From NCBI GenBank assembly GCA_903951635.1, contig CAJBCV010000381.1:1-51546 (forward strand): a stretch of DNA of 51,546 bases. Direction: 5' to 3'. Positions within the stretch are counted from its first letter, which is position 1. Each line of letters begins with the position of its first letter. The stretch comes from an uncultured Planctomycetaceae bacterium. Lineage in GTDB: Bacteria; Planctomycetota; Planctomycetia; Pirellulales; UBA1268. The translations under genes were made by a program, and so were the position numbers. The notes under the pieces are model-generated. The model saw only the letters and a list, made by a program, of their open reading frames with translations, was not told the DNA's origin and did not search any database. Shown here one piece after another: positions 40,107-48,146 of the stretch.

Positions 40107-40979
40107 TCATGTCTGGAAACGGGGAGCGAACCGGGCTATGGCCCGTCGGGCTCGACGCACCGGTTTGATGATCCGCCACTGCTGTCGTTTCCACCAGATC
40201 TCGCTGGCGAAGGGGCACCGCCTGGCGATCTCCCAGAAGCGATCCGCGCCCGGCGACGCGGGCTCGTGCCAGGGCTTCGTCAGCGTGTAGTGGAGCACGG
40301 CCGGATCGGCCACGGCCCGGGGGCTCGAGGGCATGGAGTTCCAGCGCGGCGGCAGGAGCCGGTAGTTGTTCGGCGAGAAGTACATGTTCATCGGATCCTG
40401 CGAGGGGAACGTCACCCCGGGCCGTCGCTCCAGCGCGATCCGTGTGAGGTGCTCCGACACGCGATCCGCCCGCCACACCGGGCCGTTGATCAGGATCATC
40501 CCGTTGTTGAAGTAGCCGTGCTCGGGGGCGATGCCGAGGGCAGCTTTGTGTTGCGAGGCGTCGATGATGGCGTCCAAGCACATGTCATGGCACGCCGCCA
40601 GACCGTGCTCCTCCGTGCCGAGGGAGAACAGTTCGGCGACGTTCGCCTGGAAGATCATGTCGACGTCGACATAGAGCGAGAGATCGTACTCGGGAAACAA
40701 GTCCGCGATGTAATACCTGGAGAAGATCGCGCGGGTCCGGTACCAGGGGCACGGACAGTCGTCGAGGCGCCGATCGAGGTTGCCGTGGATGGCGAGGTCG
40801 ACATGGGGGTATTGGGCGGCGACCCCGAGGAGCTTCTGTCGGCGCGACGACGCGATCCCGTCATCGAAGAGATGAAATTGCAGCGGACTGGTCGTCCGCT
40901 CGGCGATCGACATGATCGTCGTCGCCACGAAGCACGCGTAGGCGTCGTTGGCCGCCATGAATACCGGCAGCGTCTTCAT
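40107..40979 (-). CDS. glycosyltransferase family 8
   Basis: A retaining glycosyltransferase of the GT8 (LgtC/glycogenin) type, with a likely role in surface glycan synthesis. The 290-residue protein has LPVFMAANDAYACFVATTIMSI at the start, the metal-binding DVD at 105-107 (YVDVDMIF), the YFNNGMILIN strand and a late LHYTLTKPWHE containing the family's second metal-ligand histidine. The start at 40979 matches the family N-terminus; an alternative TTG at 41021 would add 14 residues. A candidate promoter precedes it, so it may be separate from the downstream methyltransferase. Confidence 0.87.
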   Translation of the reverse strand: MKTLPVFMAANDAYACFVATTIMSIAERTTSPLQFHLFDDGIASSRRQKLLGVAAQYPHVDLAIHGNLDRRLDDCPCPWYRTRAIFSRYYIADLFPEYDLSLYVDVDMIFQANVAELFSLGTEEHGLAACHDMCLDAIIDASQHKAALGIAPEHGYFNNGMILINGPVWRADRVSEHLTRIALERRPGVTFPSQDPMNMYFSPNNYRLLPPRWNSMPSSPRAVADPAVLHYTLTKPWHEPASPGADRFWEIARRCPFASEIWWKRQQWRIIKPVRRARRAIARFAPRFQT

Positions 40980-41030
40980 CGGGTCACTGCGGAGTGGCTG
41001 GGTTGTCGCTCGGAGCGGCAACGATGCCCG

Positions 41031-41060
41031 ATCCTACCCCCCCAGGAGTGGCTCCGACAA
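41031..41060 (-). promoter_or_regulatory. candidate promoter of the GT8 gene
   Basis: Minus strand TTGTCG (41060-41055), 18-nt spacer, TAGGAT (41036-41031), about 50 nt before the ATG at 40979. Confidence 0.4.
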
Positions 41061-41136
41061 TCCGTTTGCCCATCAAGCAACCGCCGGCTTTTCTTACCGG
41101 CTAGCCCGGCCGGGGCCGGTGCGTCGGCGGCGACCG

Positions 41137-42501
41137 TCAGGCCACGCGGGCGATGACGCACTTGAGGTATTCCCCCTCGAGGCAGCTGGCGCTCACGGGG
41201 TGATCGGGGGCGGCGCCGCGGCATTCGAGCATCGCGATCTGGCGACCGGCGCGCTGGGACACTGCGGAGAGCATCTCGAGGAAATCGTCGCGCGAGACGC
41301 TCCCCGAACAGGAGCAGGTGACGAGGATTCCCCCCGGCTCGAGGAGATCGATCCCGACGCGGTTGATGCGGTGATAGGCGCGGAGGGCTTCGTCGATGGC
41401 GCCGCGGCTACGGGCGAACTTCGGCGGATCGAGGATCACCATGCCAAACTTCTCGCCGGCAGCGGCGAGGCTGTCGATTCGCGCGAAGGCGTCGGCCGTC
41501 TCCACCGTGACGTTCGCCGCGCCGTTGAAGTCGGCGTTGGCCCGGGCGAGCGCCGTCGCCTTGGCGCTGCCATCGACGGCGAGCACGCTCTTGGCGGCAC
41601 CCGTGACAGCGCAGGTGACGGCGAAGCCGCCGGAGTAGCAGAAGAGATCGAGGACGCGGCGGTCGCGGGCGAGGAGCGCGGCGGCACGCCGGTTCTCGCG
41701 CTGGTCGAGGTAGAAGCCGGTCTTTTGCCCCTCCGCGAGATCGACGCCCCAGGAGAGGTTTCCCTCGCGGATGAACACCGGCCCGTCCGGGGCGGTGCCG
41801 CGGATGACGCGATCGGGGAGATGGAGTCCCTCGAGCTTCGAAAGGCCCCGGTCGGCGCCGCGGAGGAGGATCCCCGCCGGCTTCACCGCCTCGTCGAGGG
41901 CGTCGCAGATCGCGTCGAGCCGGCCTGCCATCGCCAGGCTCGTCACCTGAACGGCGAGATGATCGCCGTAGCGATCGACGATCAGGCCGGAGAGATCGTC
42001 CCCTTCGCTGTTGACGAGCCTTGCGGCGCCGGAGCGGTCGTCGAGCCCGAGGGCCCGGCGGAGGGCGACGGCCGCTCCGATCCGCGACCGCCAGAAGTGG
42101 GCGTCGAGCGGCACGCCTGAGTCGAAGGCGTAAAGCCTGACGCGGAGCCGGCTCGAGGCATTCCAGATCCCACGGGCGATGAAGCGCCCCTCGTGGGTGG
42201 CCAGGTCGACGACATCGCCGTCGGCGGGCTTGCCCTCGACGCGTTCGATGGCAGTGTCGAGCACCCAGGGATGGCGGCCAAAGAAAGGACGCGCCCGCTT
42301 CGCCTTCACGAGCACGGTCGCGGTGGGGAGGCCGGGTTCGTCGGCAGCGCGGGCCGCCGGCGGTGGGGGCGGCTCCACGGAGGGACGATCATCAAGGCGG
42401 CGCCCCTCGGAGGGAGCGGCGCCATGATGGCGGTGGTCTTTGGCGTCGTGCCGTGGGCCCGAACCCGGCTTCCTACCGGGGCGGCGCCTGCCTTCAGGCA
42501 T
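41137..42501 (-). CDS. rlmI: RlmI-like 23S rRNA (cytosine-C5)-methyltransferase
   Basis: Predicted to make m5C in 23S rRNA (C1962 in E. coli). The 454-residue protein has a disordered Pro/Arg-rich tail of about 55 residues, a PUA domain (VLVKAKRARPFFGRHPWVLD onward, about 63-135), a central EEHEE-type region, then the methyltransferase with GQKTGFYLDQRENR, motif I VLDLFCYSGGFA, motif IV LDPPKFARSR and CSCSGSVS with the catalytic cysteine. The PUA plus single methyltransferase layout separates it from RlmKL. It overlaps the MMPL gene by 8 nt. The true start may be further in, after the tail, since the conserved part begins near residue 60. Confidence 0.87.
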   Translation of the reverse strand: MPEGRRRPGRKPGSGPRHDAKDHRHHGAAPSEGRRLDDRPSVEPPPPPAARAADEPGLPTATVLVKAKRARPFFGRHPWVLDTAIERVEGKPADGDVVDLATHEGRFIARGIWNASSRLRVRLYAFDSGVPLDAHFWRSRIGAAVALRRALGLDDRSGAARLVNSEGDDLSGLIVDRYGDHLAVQVTSLAMAGRLDAICDALDEAVKPAGILLRGADRGLSKLEGLHLPDRVIRGTAPDGPVFIREGNLSWGVDLAEGQKTGFYLDQRENRRAAALLARDRRVLDLFCYSGGFAVTCAVTGAAKSVLAVDGSAKATALARANADFNGAANVTVETADAFARIDSLAAAGEKFGMVILDPPKFARSRGAIDEALRAYHRINRVGIDLLEPGGILVTCSCSGSVSRDDFLEMLSAVSQRAGRQIAMLECRGAAPDHPVSASCLEGEYLKCVIARVA

Positions 42502-45016
42502 GCACGACCTGCTTCGATTGCCCGGGAAGGACGTGAGGGGGCGAAAGTTCGTCGCTCCCCGGATCCTCCTTCACGGTGGTCCGGCCGTTGCGACGGGCCT
42601 TGTTGCGTTCGATCCGCAGCACGCTCCAGCTGAAGACGGCGCCGAGCGGGCCGGAAAGGAGGGCGGGCATGAGGACGAGGTTGCCGACCAAGGCGATCGT
42701 CAGCATCGCGAGCATCATGTATCCGAAGCGCTGCGTCGGGCCGAACGGCGAGAGCGAGAACACCGACAGGCCGATGCCGATCACGCCCCAGCTTTGGTAC
42801 ATGGCGCGGGCACAGCCCTTGTAGGCGAGCATCGTCGCCTGCTTGCGGTCGAGGCCGTCGGCGATCCCGCGGCGGAACCAGAGCATGAAGTGGACGACGT
42901 CGTCGACGGTCACGCCGAGCGCCACGCTCGGCGCCATCACCGTGCCGATGTCGATGAGGAGATGACCGTCGGCATAGGCCTTGAGGAGGTGATTGCCCCA
43001 GCCCATGGCCCCGAACACCATCACCGCGGGGAAGGCTGCGGGGAGGAGGAGCACGAGGCCCGCCGAGGCCGCACGGCAGAGAAGGATCATCACCGCGACG
43101 ATGATCGCGAAATCCCAGATGAAGCCGATCTTGAGGCCGTCGAGGAGCGAGTGCTGCGCCTTGTAGACCAGCGGCACGAGCCCCGTGTAATCGACCGAGA
43201 CGCCGTCGATCCCCTTCTCGGCCAGACGGGCAAGGATCGGGTCGATCTTCGTCTGCAGGTCGGCCTTGAAGTCGGCGTAGTCGACTTCCTTGACGGCACT
43301 GACGCGGGCGCTGATCCGCCACAGCTCCTGCTCGCGGCCGTCGTCGAGGACAGCGTCGCGGAGGTAGTCACCGGCGAGGAAGTCCTCACGGTGGGCCAGG
43401 AGCCGCCGATTGAGGACGTTGCGCTTCGTGCGGGCGCCGAGGCCGAAGGCCCGGGCCGCGGCACCACCGATCCCCTCGCCGCCGTCGCCAGTGTCGAGGC
43501 TGCGACCGAAGGTGACCGTTGAGAGCGAGCTCCCCACCTCGGCGAGGACGCCGATCTCCGATTGGATCTCGCCGACGAGTTCCATCCGTTCGAGGAAGTT
43601 GAGCGGGCAGGTCTGCTGGTCGATGCGGACGAGGATCTCCATCGGCACCAGTGGTCCGAGGTGCGCCTCGAGCCAGCGGTAGTCCTCGCGGATCCGTGCC
43701 TTCGGGGAGAACAGTCGCATCAGCTGCACACTGCTCTCGACCTTCGTCATCCCGTAGCCGACCCCGGCCATCACGAGAAGGCAAGCGGTGGCAACGAGGC
43801 CGTTGTGGCGGGTGATCCACTCGCCGGCACGCCACCAGCGGCTGTTCTCAATCGGCGCCAGATCGATCCCTGCCCCGTCGTCGGAGGAACTGCCGACGAG
43901 CTTGGGGGGGAACAGCTCGAGCGCCGCGGGCATGAAGAAGACGAGGATCAGGAAACTCACCACGACGCCAACGGCCGAGAAGATGCCGAACATCCGGATC
44001 GGCACCAGCTCGCTCACCGCCAGCGTCGCCAGACCGACGGCCGTCGTGCCGGTGGCCAGCGACAGCGGCAGGAGGGCATGGTGCACCGAGCGTCCGGCGG
44101 CCCCCTCTTGGATGCCGGTTTCGGCGATCTGGTCGCGGTAGTAGTTCGCCAGATGGATCGCCCCACTCGTGGTGGCGACGTAGACCAGCGACGGCATCGT
44201 GAGGAGGATCGCGTCGACCGGGTAGCCGGAGTACCAGACCACCGCCAGGCTCGCGAACATGCTGTAGACGCCGGAGGCGAGCACGAGGCCGACGAGCAGT
44301 TTGCTCTTCAGGCTCCACCAGCTGACGAAGAATCCGACGACCAGCGACAGCCCGAAGAGGATCGTGACGCTCGTCTGGCCGGCCTTGTCGATCGAGACGT
44401 TGTCGACCGGAGGGCCGCCCATGTGGAGCGATGCGGCCGGAATGCCGCATTCCTTCGTCGCCACTTCCTGGATGGTGTCGATGGCGCCGTGGAGATTGGC
44501 CCGGGCAGTGTCGGAGAGGGTGAGGACGAGGCAGGTCTGACGCTGATCGGGATCGTCGGGGAGCGATTCACCCGTGGCCGACTTCGGCGGCGCGCCGATG
44601 ATTGCCCCGGTGAGTCGCTCGATCGCCTCCTCACGGTCGAGGTTGAGCGGTTCGGCCATCATCAGATCGACGGCCCGCGGGCCGGTCTGGGCCGACTTGT
44701 AATAGAGCGGCCGGTCGATCCGGGAGGCCTCCTCCGGCGGGGGGAGGAGTTTCTTGGCAAGCAGTTCGAGCCTCGGGTCGGCCATCGTGCAACCGTCCCA
44801 CGAGACGAGGATGAACTCCTCGCCCGCGAAGTTGCGGCGGAAGAACCGGTAGACCTGGGTCTCCGGGTATTCCAGCGGCAACCAACCCTTGACGTCGTTG
44901 CGGTTGTTCCCCTTCGCCTTGACCGCCCCCACCAACACCAGTGGCAGCAGGAACAGCAGGACCGCCATGATCGCGACGCTGTACCGCTGATAGAAGTTGT
45001 TGCGGGAGTGCGTCAT
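42494..45016 (-). CDS. RND/MMPL family transporter
   Basis: A large inner-membrane exporter of 840 residues with two repeats, each one helix, a periplasmic domain and five helices. The first repeat runs from the N-terminal helix (VAIMAVLLFLLPLVLVGAV) through TSVTILFGLSLVVGFFVSW to about 380. The second begins near 405 and ends with the late GVTVDDVVHFMLWFRRG block, the usual RND signature with acidic residues. Related proteins move lipids, hopanoids or drugs; no partner membrane-fusion gene is present. A short ORF (45013-45111) ends with TGA overlapping this ATG. It is coupled to the downstream rlmI. Confidence 0.88.
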   Translation of the reverse strand: MTHSRNNFYQRYSVAIMAVLLFLLPLVLVGAVKAKGNNRNDVKGWLPLEYPETQVYRFFRRNFAGEEFILVSWDGCTMADPRLELLAKKLLPPPEEASRIDRPLYYKSAQTGPRAVDLMMAEPLNLDREEAIERLTGAIIGAPPKSATGESLPDDPDQRQTCLVLTLSDTARANLHGAIDTIQEVATKECGIPAASLHMGGPPVDNVSIDKAGQTSVTILFGLSLVVGFFVSWWSLKSKLLVGLVLASGVYSMFASLAVVWYSGYPVDAILLTMPSLVYVATTSGAIHLANYYRDQIAETGIQEGAAGRSVHHALLPLSLATGTTAVGLATLAVSELVPIRMFGIFSAVGVVVSFLILVFFMPAALELFPPKLVGSSSDDGAGIDLAPIENSRWWRAGEWITRHNGLVATACLLVMAGVGYGMTKVESSVQLMRLFSPKARIREDYRWLEAHLGPLVPMEILVRIDQQTCPLNFLERMELVGEIQSEIGVLAEVGSSLSTVTFGRSLDTGDGGEGIGGAAARAFGLGARTKRNVLNRRLLAHREDFLAGDYLRDAVLDDGREQELWRISARVSAVKEVDYADFKADLQTKIDPILARLAEKGIDGVSVDYTGLVPLVYKAQHSLLDGLKIGFIWDFAIIVAVMILLCRAASAGLVLLLPAAFPAVMVFGAMGWGNHLLKAYADGHLLIDIGTVMAPSVALGVTVDDVVHFMLWFRRGIADGLDRKQATMLAYKGCARAMYQSWGVIGIGLSVFSLSPFGPTQRFGYMMLAMLTIALVGNLVLMPALLSGPLGAVFSWSVLRIERNKARRNGRTTVKEDPGSDELSPPHVLPGQSKQVVHA

Positions 45017-45111
45017 CTCGCCGTGGTTACCCGGGGCCGAGGGACAGGCGGAAGCTCAAGGAAGCGTTGTCCGAACACGCAACCGTACAGGGCAAAGGCG
45101 AGCCAGTCCAT
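45013..45111 (-). CDS. possible coupled small ORF before the MMPL gene
   Basis: A 32-codon frame starting at ATG 45111, with a hydrophobic beginning (MDWLAFALYGCVFGQ) and ending in TGA that overlaps the MMPL ATG in an ATGA junction. A TAGAAT -10-like element at 45134-45129 lies 17 nt upstream of its start, so it would be the first ORF on the mRNA. No ribosome binding site is clear. It may be a leader peptide, or chance. Confidence 0.35.
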   Translation of the reverse strand: MDWLAFALYGCVFGQRFLELPPVPRPRVTTAR

Positions 45112-45342
45112 ATCGCCCGCCCCCGCCGATTCTAGGCTCTGTTCCAATCGACCGTGCGCAAGTGATTCTGAGCGAAGAACTTCCGTCGTGTGCAGGGTCT
45201 TCCTAGCCGGCACAGCCTGCCCTGCCCGCCAAGGTGGGATTGGGGAAAAAGGGCAATAAAAACCCTCCTTGGTGGGGGTTGGTGGGTGGTTGGCGTCGGC
45301 CGGCAGCCCAGTCGGCCGGCGACGACACATCTCGTCCAACGG
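45017..45342. other. intergenic stretch between the CDGSH and MMPL genes
   Basis: 326 nt holding the possible small ORF above and an inverted repeat (CCAAGGTGGG at 45229-45238, CCCTCCTTGG at 45263-45272, one mismatch), which could end the CDGSH transcript. Nothing else seen. Confidence 0.4.
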
Positions 45343-45624
45343 CTAGCCGGCGGTCGGCGGAAGAGCCTTGTGGGTTCCGTCGCAAAAGGGCTTCCGCCCG
45401 GATTGGCCGCAGCGGCACAGCGCCACCGGCCGGCCGTCGTCGGGGAGGGGATGCTCCTGCCCGTCGTGGTCGGTGACGCGCAGAACGATGCCGAGCGCCA
45501 CGCTGTCGGGGGAGATTTCGACGACGAGCGGACCATCGAGCCGACAGCGGACCGTCACGCTGCGAGGGGGAAGCGGGCGTTTCGGTTTCGGGCCGGGAGT
45601 TGGAAGGGGATCGTCGGGCGTCAT
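45343..45624 (-). CDS. CDGSH-type iron-sulfur protein
   Basis: A 93-residue protein with one CDGSH domain, which binds a 2Fe-2S cluster through three cysteines and one histidine. All four ligands are visible: Cys70, Cys72, Cys81 and His85 in CRCGQSGRKPFCDGTH. A strand-rich upstream part (VTVRCRLDGPLVVEI, PVALC) is typical of the bacterial single-domain form. The first 20 residues are Pro-rich. Its ATG overlaps the TGA of the frameshifted upstream gene (ATGA). Such proteins are thought to work in redox or iron handling, but the precise role is unknown. Confidence 0.88.
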   Translation of the reverse strand: MTPDDPLPTPGPKPKRPLPPRSVTVRCRLDGPLVVEISPDSVALGIVLRVTDHDGQEHPLPDDGRPVALCRCGQSGRKPFCDGTHKALPPTAG

Positions 45625-46036
45625 GGTGCCGGCGGGCCGACGCTCTCCGGGGGCTGCTCCTCCAGGTCGTTCTCCTCGGCGCTGACGCCCGGTCCGAGTT
45701 CGTTCGGGGACGGGGGACGGTGGCCGGCCGGGGGCGGGGGGGGGCCGGCGGCGGACGGCGGGCGGCGAGAGCGACGTTCACCACCAGGGCGAACACGACG
45801 CCGGCCAGGAGCGCGGCGGCAAAGCCTCCCCACAGCCAAGCGGAGGGATGGGAAGGAGCCGATTCGCCGAGATCCTCGCGAGCCTCGGCCACCTCTTCGG
45901 CGACCCGGTCCGACTCGATCCGCTTCCACTCCTGGTCGACAGCTGCCTCATCGGCGCTCGGGGTCGAGACCCGGGGGTGGTCTGATGACCGCGTGGCGGG
46001 GGGAGGGGTTCCCGGTGAGCTTTGGCGCTTGGGCAT
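45621..46036 (-). CDS. small membrane protein, apparent frameshift in a C9 tract
   Basis: Not a recognised family. The first part (about 98 residues) reads MPKRQSSPGTPPP, then an acidic helix (DQEWKRIESDRVAEEVAEAREDL) and one membrane segment (WLWGGFAAALLAGVVFALVV). After it comes a C9 run (plus-strand G9 at 45736-45744). In the frame as given the product runs on through the CDGSH gene as arginine-rich noise to 45203. Adding one C moves it to the frame that encodes PNELGPGVSAEENDLEEQP and stops in an ATGA overlap with the CDGSH gene. The real end is therefore probably 45621. Sequencing error, mutation and phase variation are all possible. Confidence 0.55.
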
Positions 46037-46060
46037 GGGGAGACCTGAAGGAGGCGGAGG

Positions 46061-47209
46061 TCAGCGACGGGTGGGAGGAGTCTGCATGCCGGGACGGCGA
46101 CCGTCAAAGTTCCCCTCAGCCCGGCCCCCGGGCGTTGTTCCGGAAGCGCCCGGACCCGGGCCGTCGGGAGTGCCGTCCCAGGGATGTCGCAACGGTTGGC
46201 GGCTGATCCACCACCACAGCCCGGCGGCGAGGGCGAGGAGGACGAGCGACACGACCTGCGAAATAGAAAACGGCGTGCCGAGGGCCGGAGCCTCGTCGAT
46301 CCGGATCATCTCGAGGAGGAACCGCGAGATCGGATGGAGCGTGAGTACCAGCGCGAACACGGCGCCGTCCCGCTTGGCCAGCGGCGTGACGGCGACTGCC
46401 AGCCAAGAGAGGATCGCGGCGTCGATCGTCGCGTAGAGCTGGGCGGGGTGGATCGGGAGGCTCCAGGCGCGCGCGCCTGCGGGCGTTGGTGGAATCAGGC
46501 CCCGCGCGGCCTGATCGAGCCAAGGGGGGCTGTCGGGCGGGAAGCGGACGGCCCAGGGAAGATCGCACGGGCCGCCGTAACAGCAGCCGTTGAGGAAGCA
46601 GCCGATCCGCCCGATCGCCAATCCGAGGAGGAGCCCCGGCGCGATGCAGTCAGCCAGCCGCGGCAGTGACAGCCCCCGCCTGGCGGCAAACCGCCACGCC
46701 GCGAGTGCGGCAGTGGGGATCGACCCGAAGACGGTCAGCCCTCCCGCGGCGACATTGAGCACGCCGGGGATCCCGGAGAGCAGACTCCGCCCCGGAGGAA
46801 AGAACTGCTCGTGGTATTCGATGACATGGAACAGCCGGGCCCCAACGATGCCCCACAGGAAGACCTCGAGGCCGAGGGCGAGGATCGTGTCGGCATCGTA
46901 GCCGGCGCGGCGACCGCGCCGGATCGACAGCCACGTCCCCGCCGCTGCCGCCAGGAGGAGCATCACGCCATAGCCGCGCACCGGCACCCCCTCGCCGTCG
47001 TCGAGTGCCGGAAGCAACCACACGATCATCGCGCCGGCCAGCGCCAGCGGCAGCCCGAGGCCGACGATCGCCTCACGGGCACCGCTCCGTCGCCAGGCGA
47101 GGAGGAGCCCGAGCCCGCTGGCCACGGCCCACACGGCCAGCAGCGCGCCTACGCCGAACAACGGCACGTCCCAGAGACGGGTGGGAATATGGAAGAGCGT
47201 CGAGTGCAC
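46061..47209 (-). CDS. lgt: prolipoprotein diacylglyceryl transferase-like protein
   Basis: Lgt moves a diacylglyceryl group onto the cysteine of prolipoproteins in the inner membrane. The product of 382 residues has about eight hydrophobic segments, a GARLFHVIEY block and a GRIGCFLNGCCYGGPCD loop that aligns with the family's GRIxNFxNxE signature. The E. coli key residues are altered: GGMSFHGG (His103) reads GGLTVFGS and the signature Asn reads Cys. A C-terminal tail of about 40 residues is Pro/Gly-rich. GTG at 47209 is preferred because the frame upstream enters panC and looks non-coding. Confidence 0.78.
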   Translation of the reverse strand: MHSTLFHIPTRLWDVPLFGVGALLAVWAVASGLGLLLAWRRSGAREAIVGLGLPLALAGAMIVWLLPALDDGEGVPVRGYGVMLLLAAAAGTWLSIRRGRRAGYDADTILALGLEVFLWGIVGARLFHVIEYHEQFFPPGRSLLSGIPGVLNVAAGGLTVFGSIPTAALAAWRFAARRGLSLPRLADCIAPGLLLGLAIGRIGCFLNGCCYGGPCDLPWAVRFPPDSPPWLDQAARGLIPPTPAGARAWSLPIHPAQLYATIDAAILSWLAVAVTPLAKRDGAVFALVLTLHPISRFLLEMIRIDEAPALGTPFSISQVVSLVLLALAAGLWWWISRQPLRHPWDGTPDGPGPGASGTTPGGRAEGNFDGRRPGMQTPPTRR

Positions 47210-47279
47210 GGCGAAGGGATCCCGGTCAGGGCGGCTGCCTCGCAGCCGGATCGGTCGTGGAGGGTCTTCCCAAGGCGAG

Positions 47280-48146
47280 TCAGGGACGCGGCGGCAAAAG
47301 GGCGTTGTCGAGGAGGCGCGTGGTGCCGACGCGTCCAGCGACGAGGGCCACGGCAGCCGCTCCCGGCCGCGGAGGAAGGAGGGAGTCGGGATCGACCACC
47401 TGCGCGTAGTCGATGGGAATGTCACGGGATCGCAGCGCCGCGCGGATCGCCTCCTCGACCACCGCCACGTCGTCCCCTGCCTGCCAGCGCGCGGCGGCCG
47501 CCACGAGCCCTTCGTGGAGCGCGACGGCCCGGCAGCGCTCTTCCGGGGAGAGGTAGGCGTTGCGCGAGCTCATCGCCAAGCCGTCGGGCTCGCGGATGGT
47601 CGGGCAGACCTCGATCGCGATCGGGATCGCGAGATCGGCGACCATTCGCCGCACGACGACGGTCTGCTGCCAATCCTTGGCGCCGAAGTAGGCGACATCG
47701 GCCGGAACGACGTTGAACAGCCAGCAGACGACCGTCGCGACGCCGGCGAAGTGCCCCGGCCTGACGGCGCCCTCGAAGTCGGCCGCCGGCGCTGCGACGA
47801 CGACGCTCGTGGCGTGCCCTGCCGGGTAGGCGGTCGATGCCTCCGGCACGAAGACCCACCGGGCGCCCCTCGCCCCGACGAGCGCCAGGTCGGCCGGGAG
47901 CGTCCGCGGGTAACGGGCGAGATCCTCCCTGGGGCCGAACTGTTTCGGGTTGACGAAGATCGAGACGACGACGTCGTCGCACTCCGCGGCGGCCTGCTCG
48001 ACGAGGCTGGCATGACCGGCGTGGAGCGCGCCCATCGTCGGCACGAAACCGACCTTCCGGCCAGCCCGGCGGGCGGTGAGGATCATGTCGCGCATCGAGC
48101 GCGAGTCGGCCACGACGATCGGCGCTGGTCCGGGTCTTCCGCTCAT
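47280..48146 (-). CDS. panC: pantothenate synthetase
   Basis: PanC condenses pantoate and beta-alanine with ATP to give pantothenate, the precursor of CoA. The 288-residue length is normal. Family motifs are all present: PTMGALHAGH (HIGH-like ATP site, near 36), IFVNPKQFGPREDL, RPGHFAGVATVV, FGAKDWQQ and the KMSKS-like MSSRNAYL. The ATG overlaps the stop of folK by four bases (ATGA), so the pair is co-translated. Finding a folate gene next to a pantothenate gene is common, since both pathways share a hydroxymethyl-transfer step (PanB uses a folate cofactor). Confidence 0.96.
   Translation of the reverse strand: MSGRPGPAPIVVADSRSMRDMILTARRAGRKVGFVPTMGALHAGHASLVEQAAAECDDVVVSIFVNPKQFGPREDLARYPRTLPADLALVGARGARWVFVPEASTAYPAGHATSVVVAAPAADFEGAVRPGHFAGVATVVCWLFNVVPADVAYFGAKDWQQTVVVRRMVADLAIPIAIEVCPTIREPDGLAMSSRNAYLSPEERCRAVALHEGLVAAAARWQAGDDVAVVEEAIRAALRSRDIPIDYAQVVDPDSLLPPRPGAAAVALVAGRVGTTRLLDNALLPPRP

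Noticed and set aside
47210-47425. N-terminal extension of lgt
   Set aside because: Most of it overlaps panC and has no membrane or family features.
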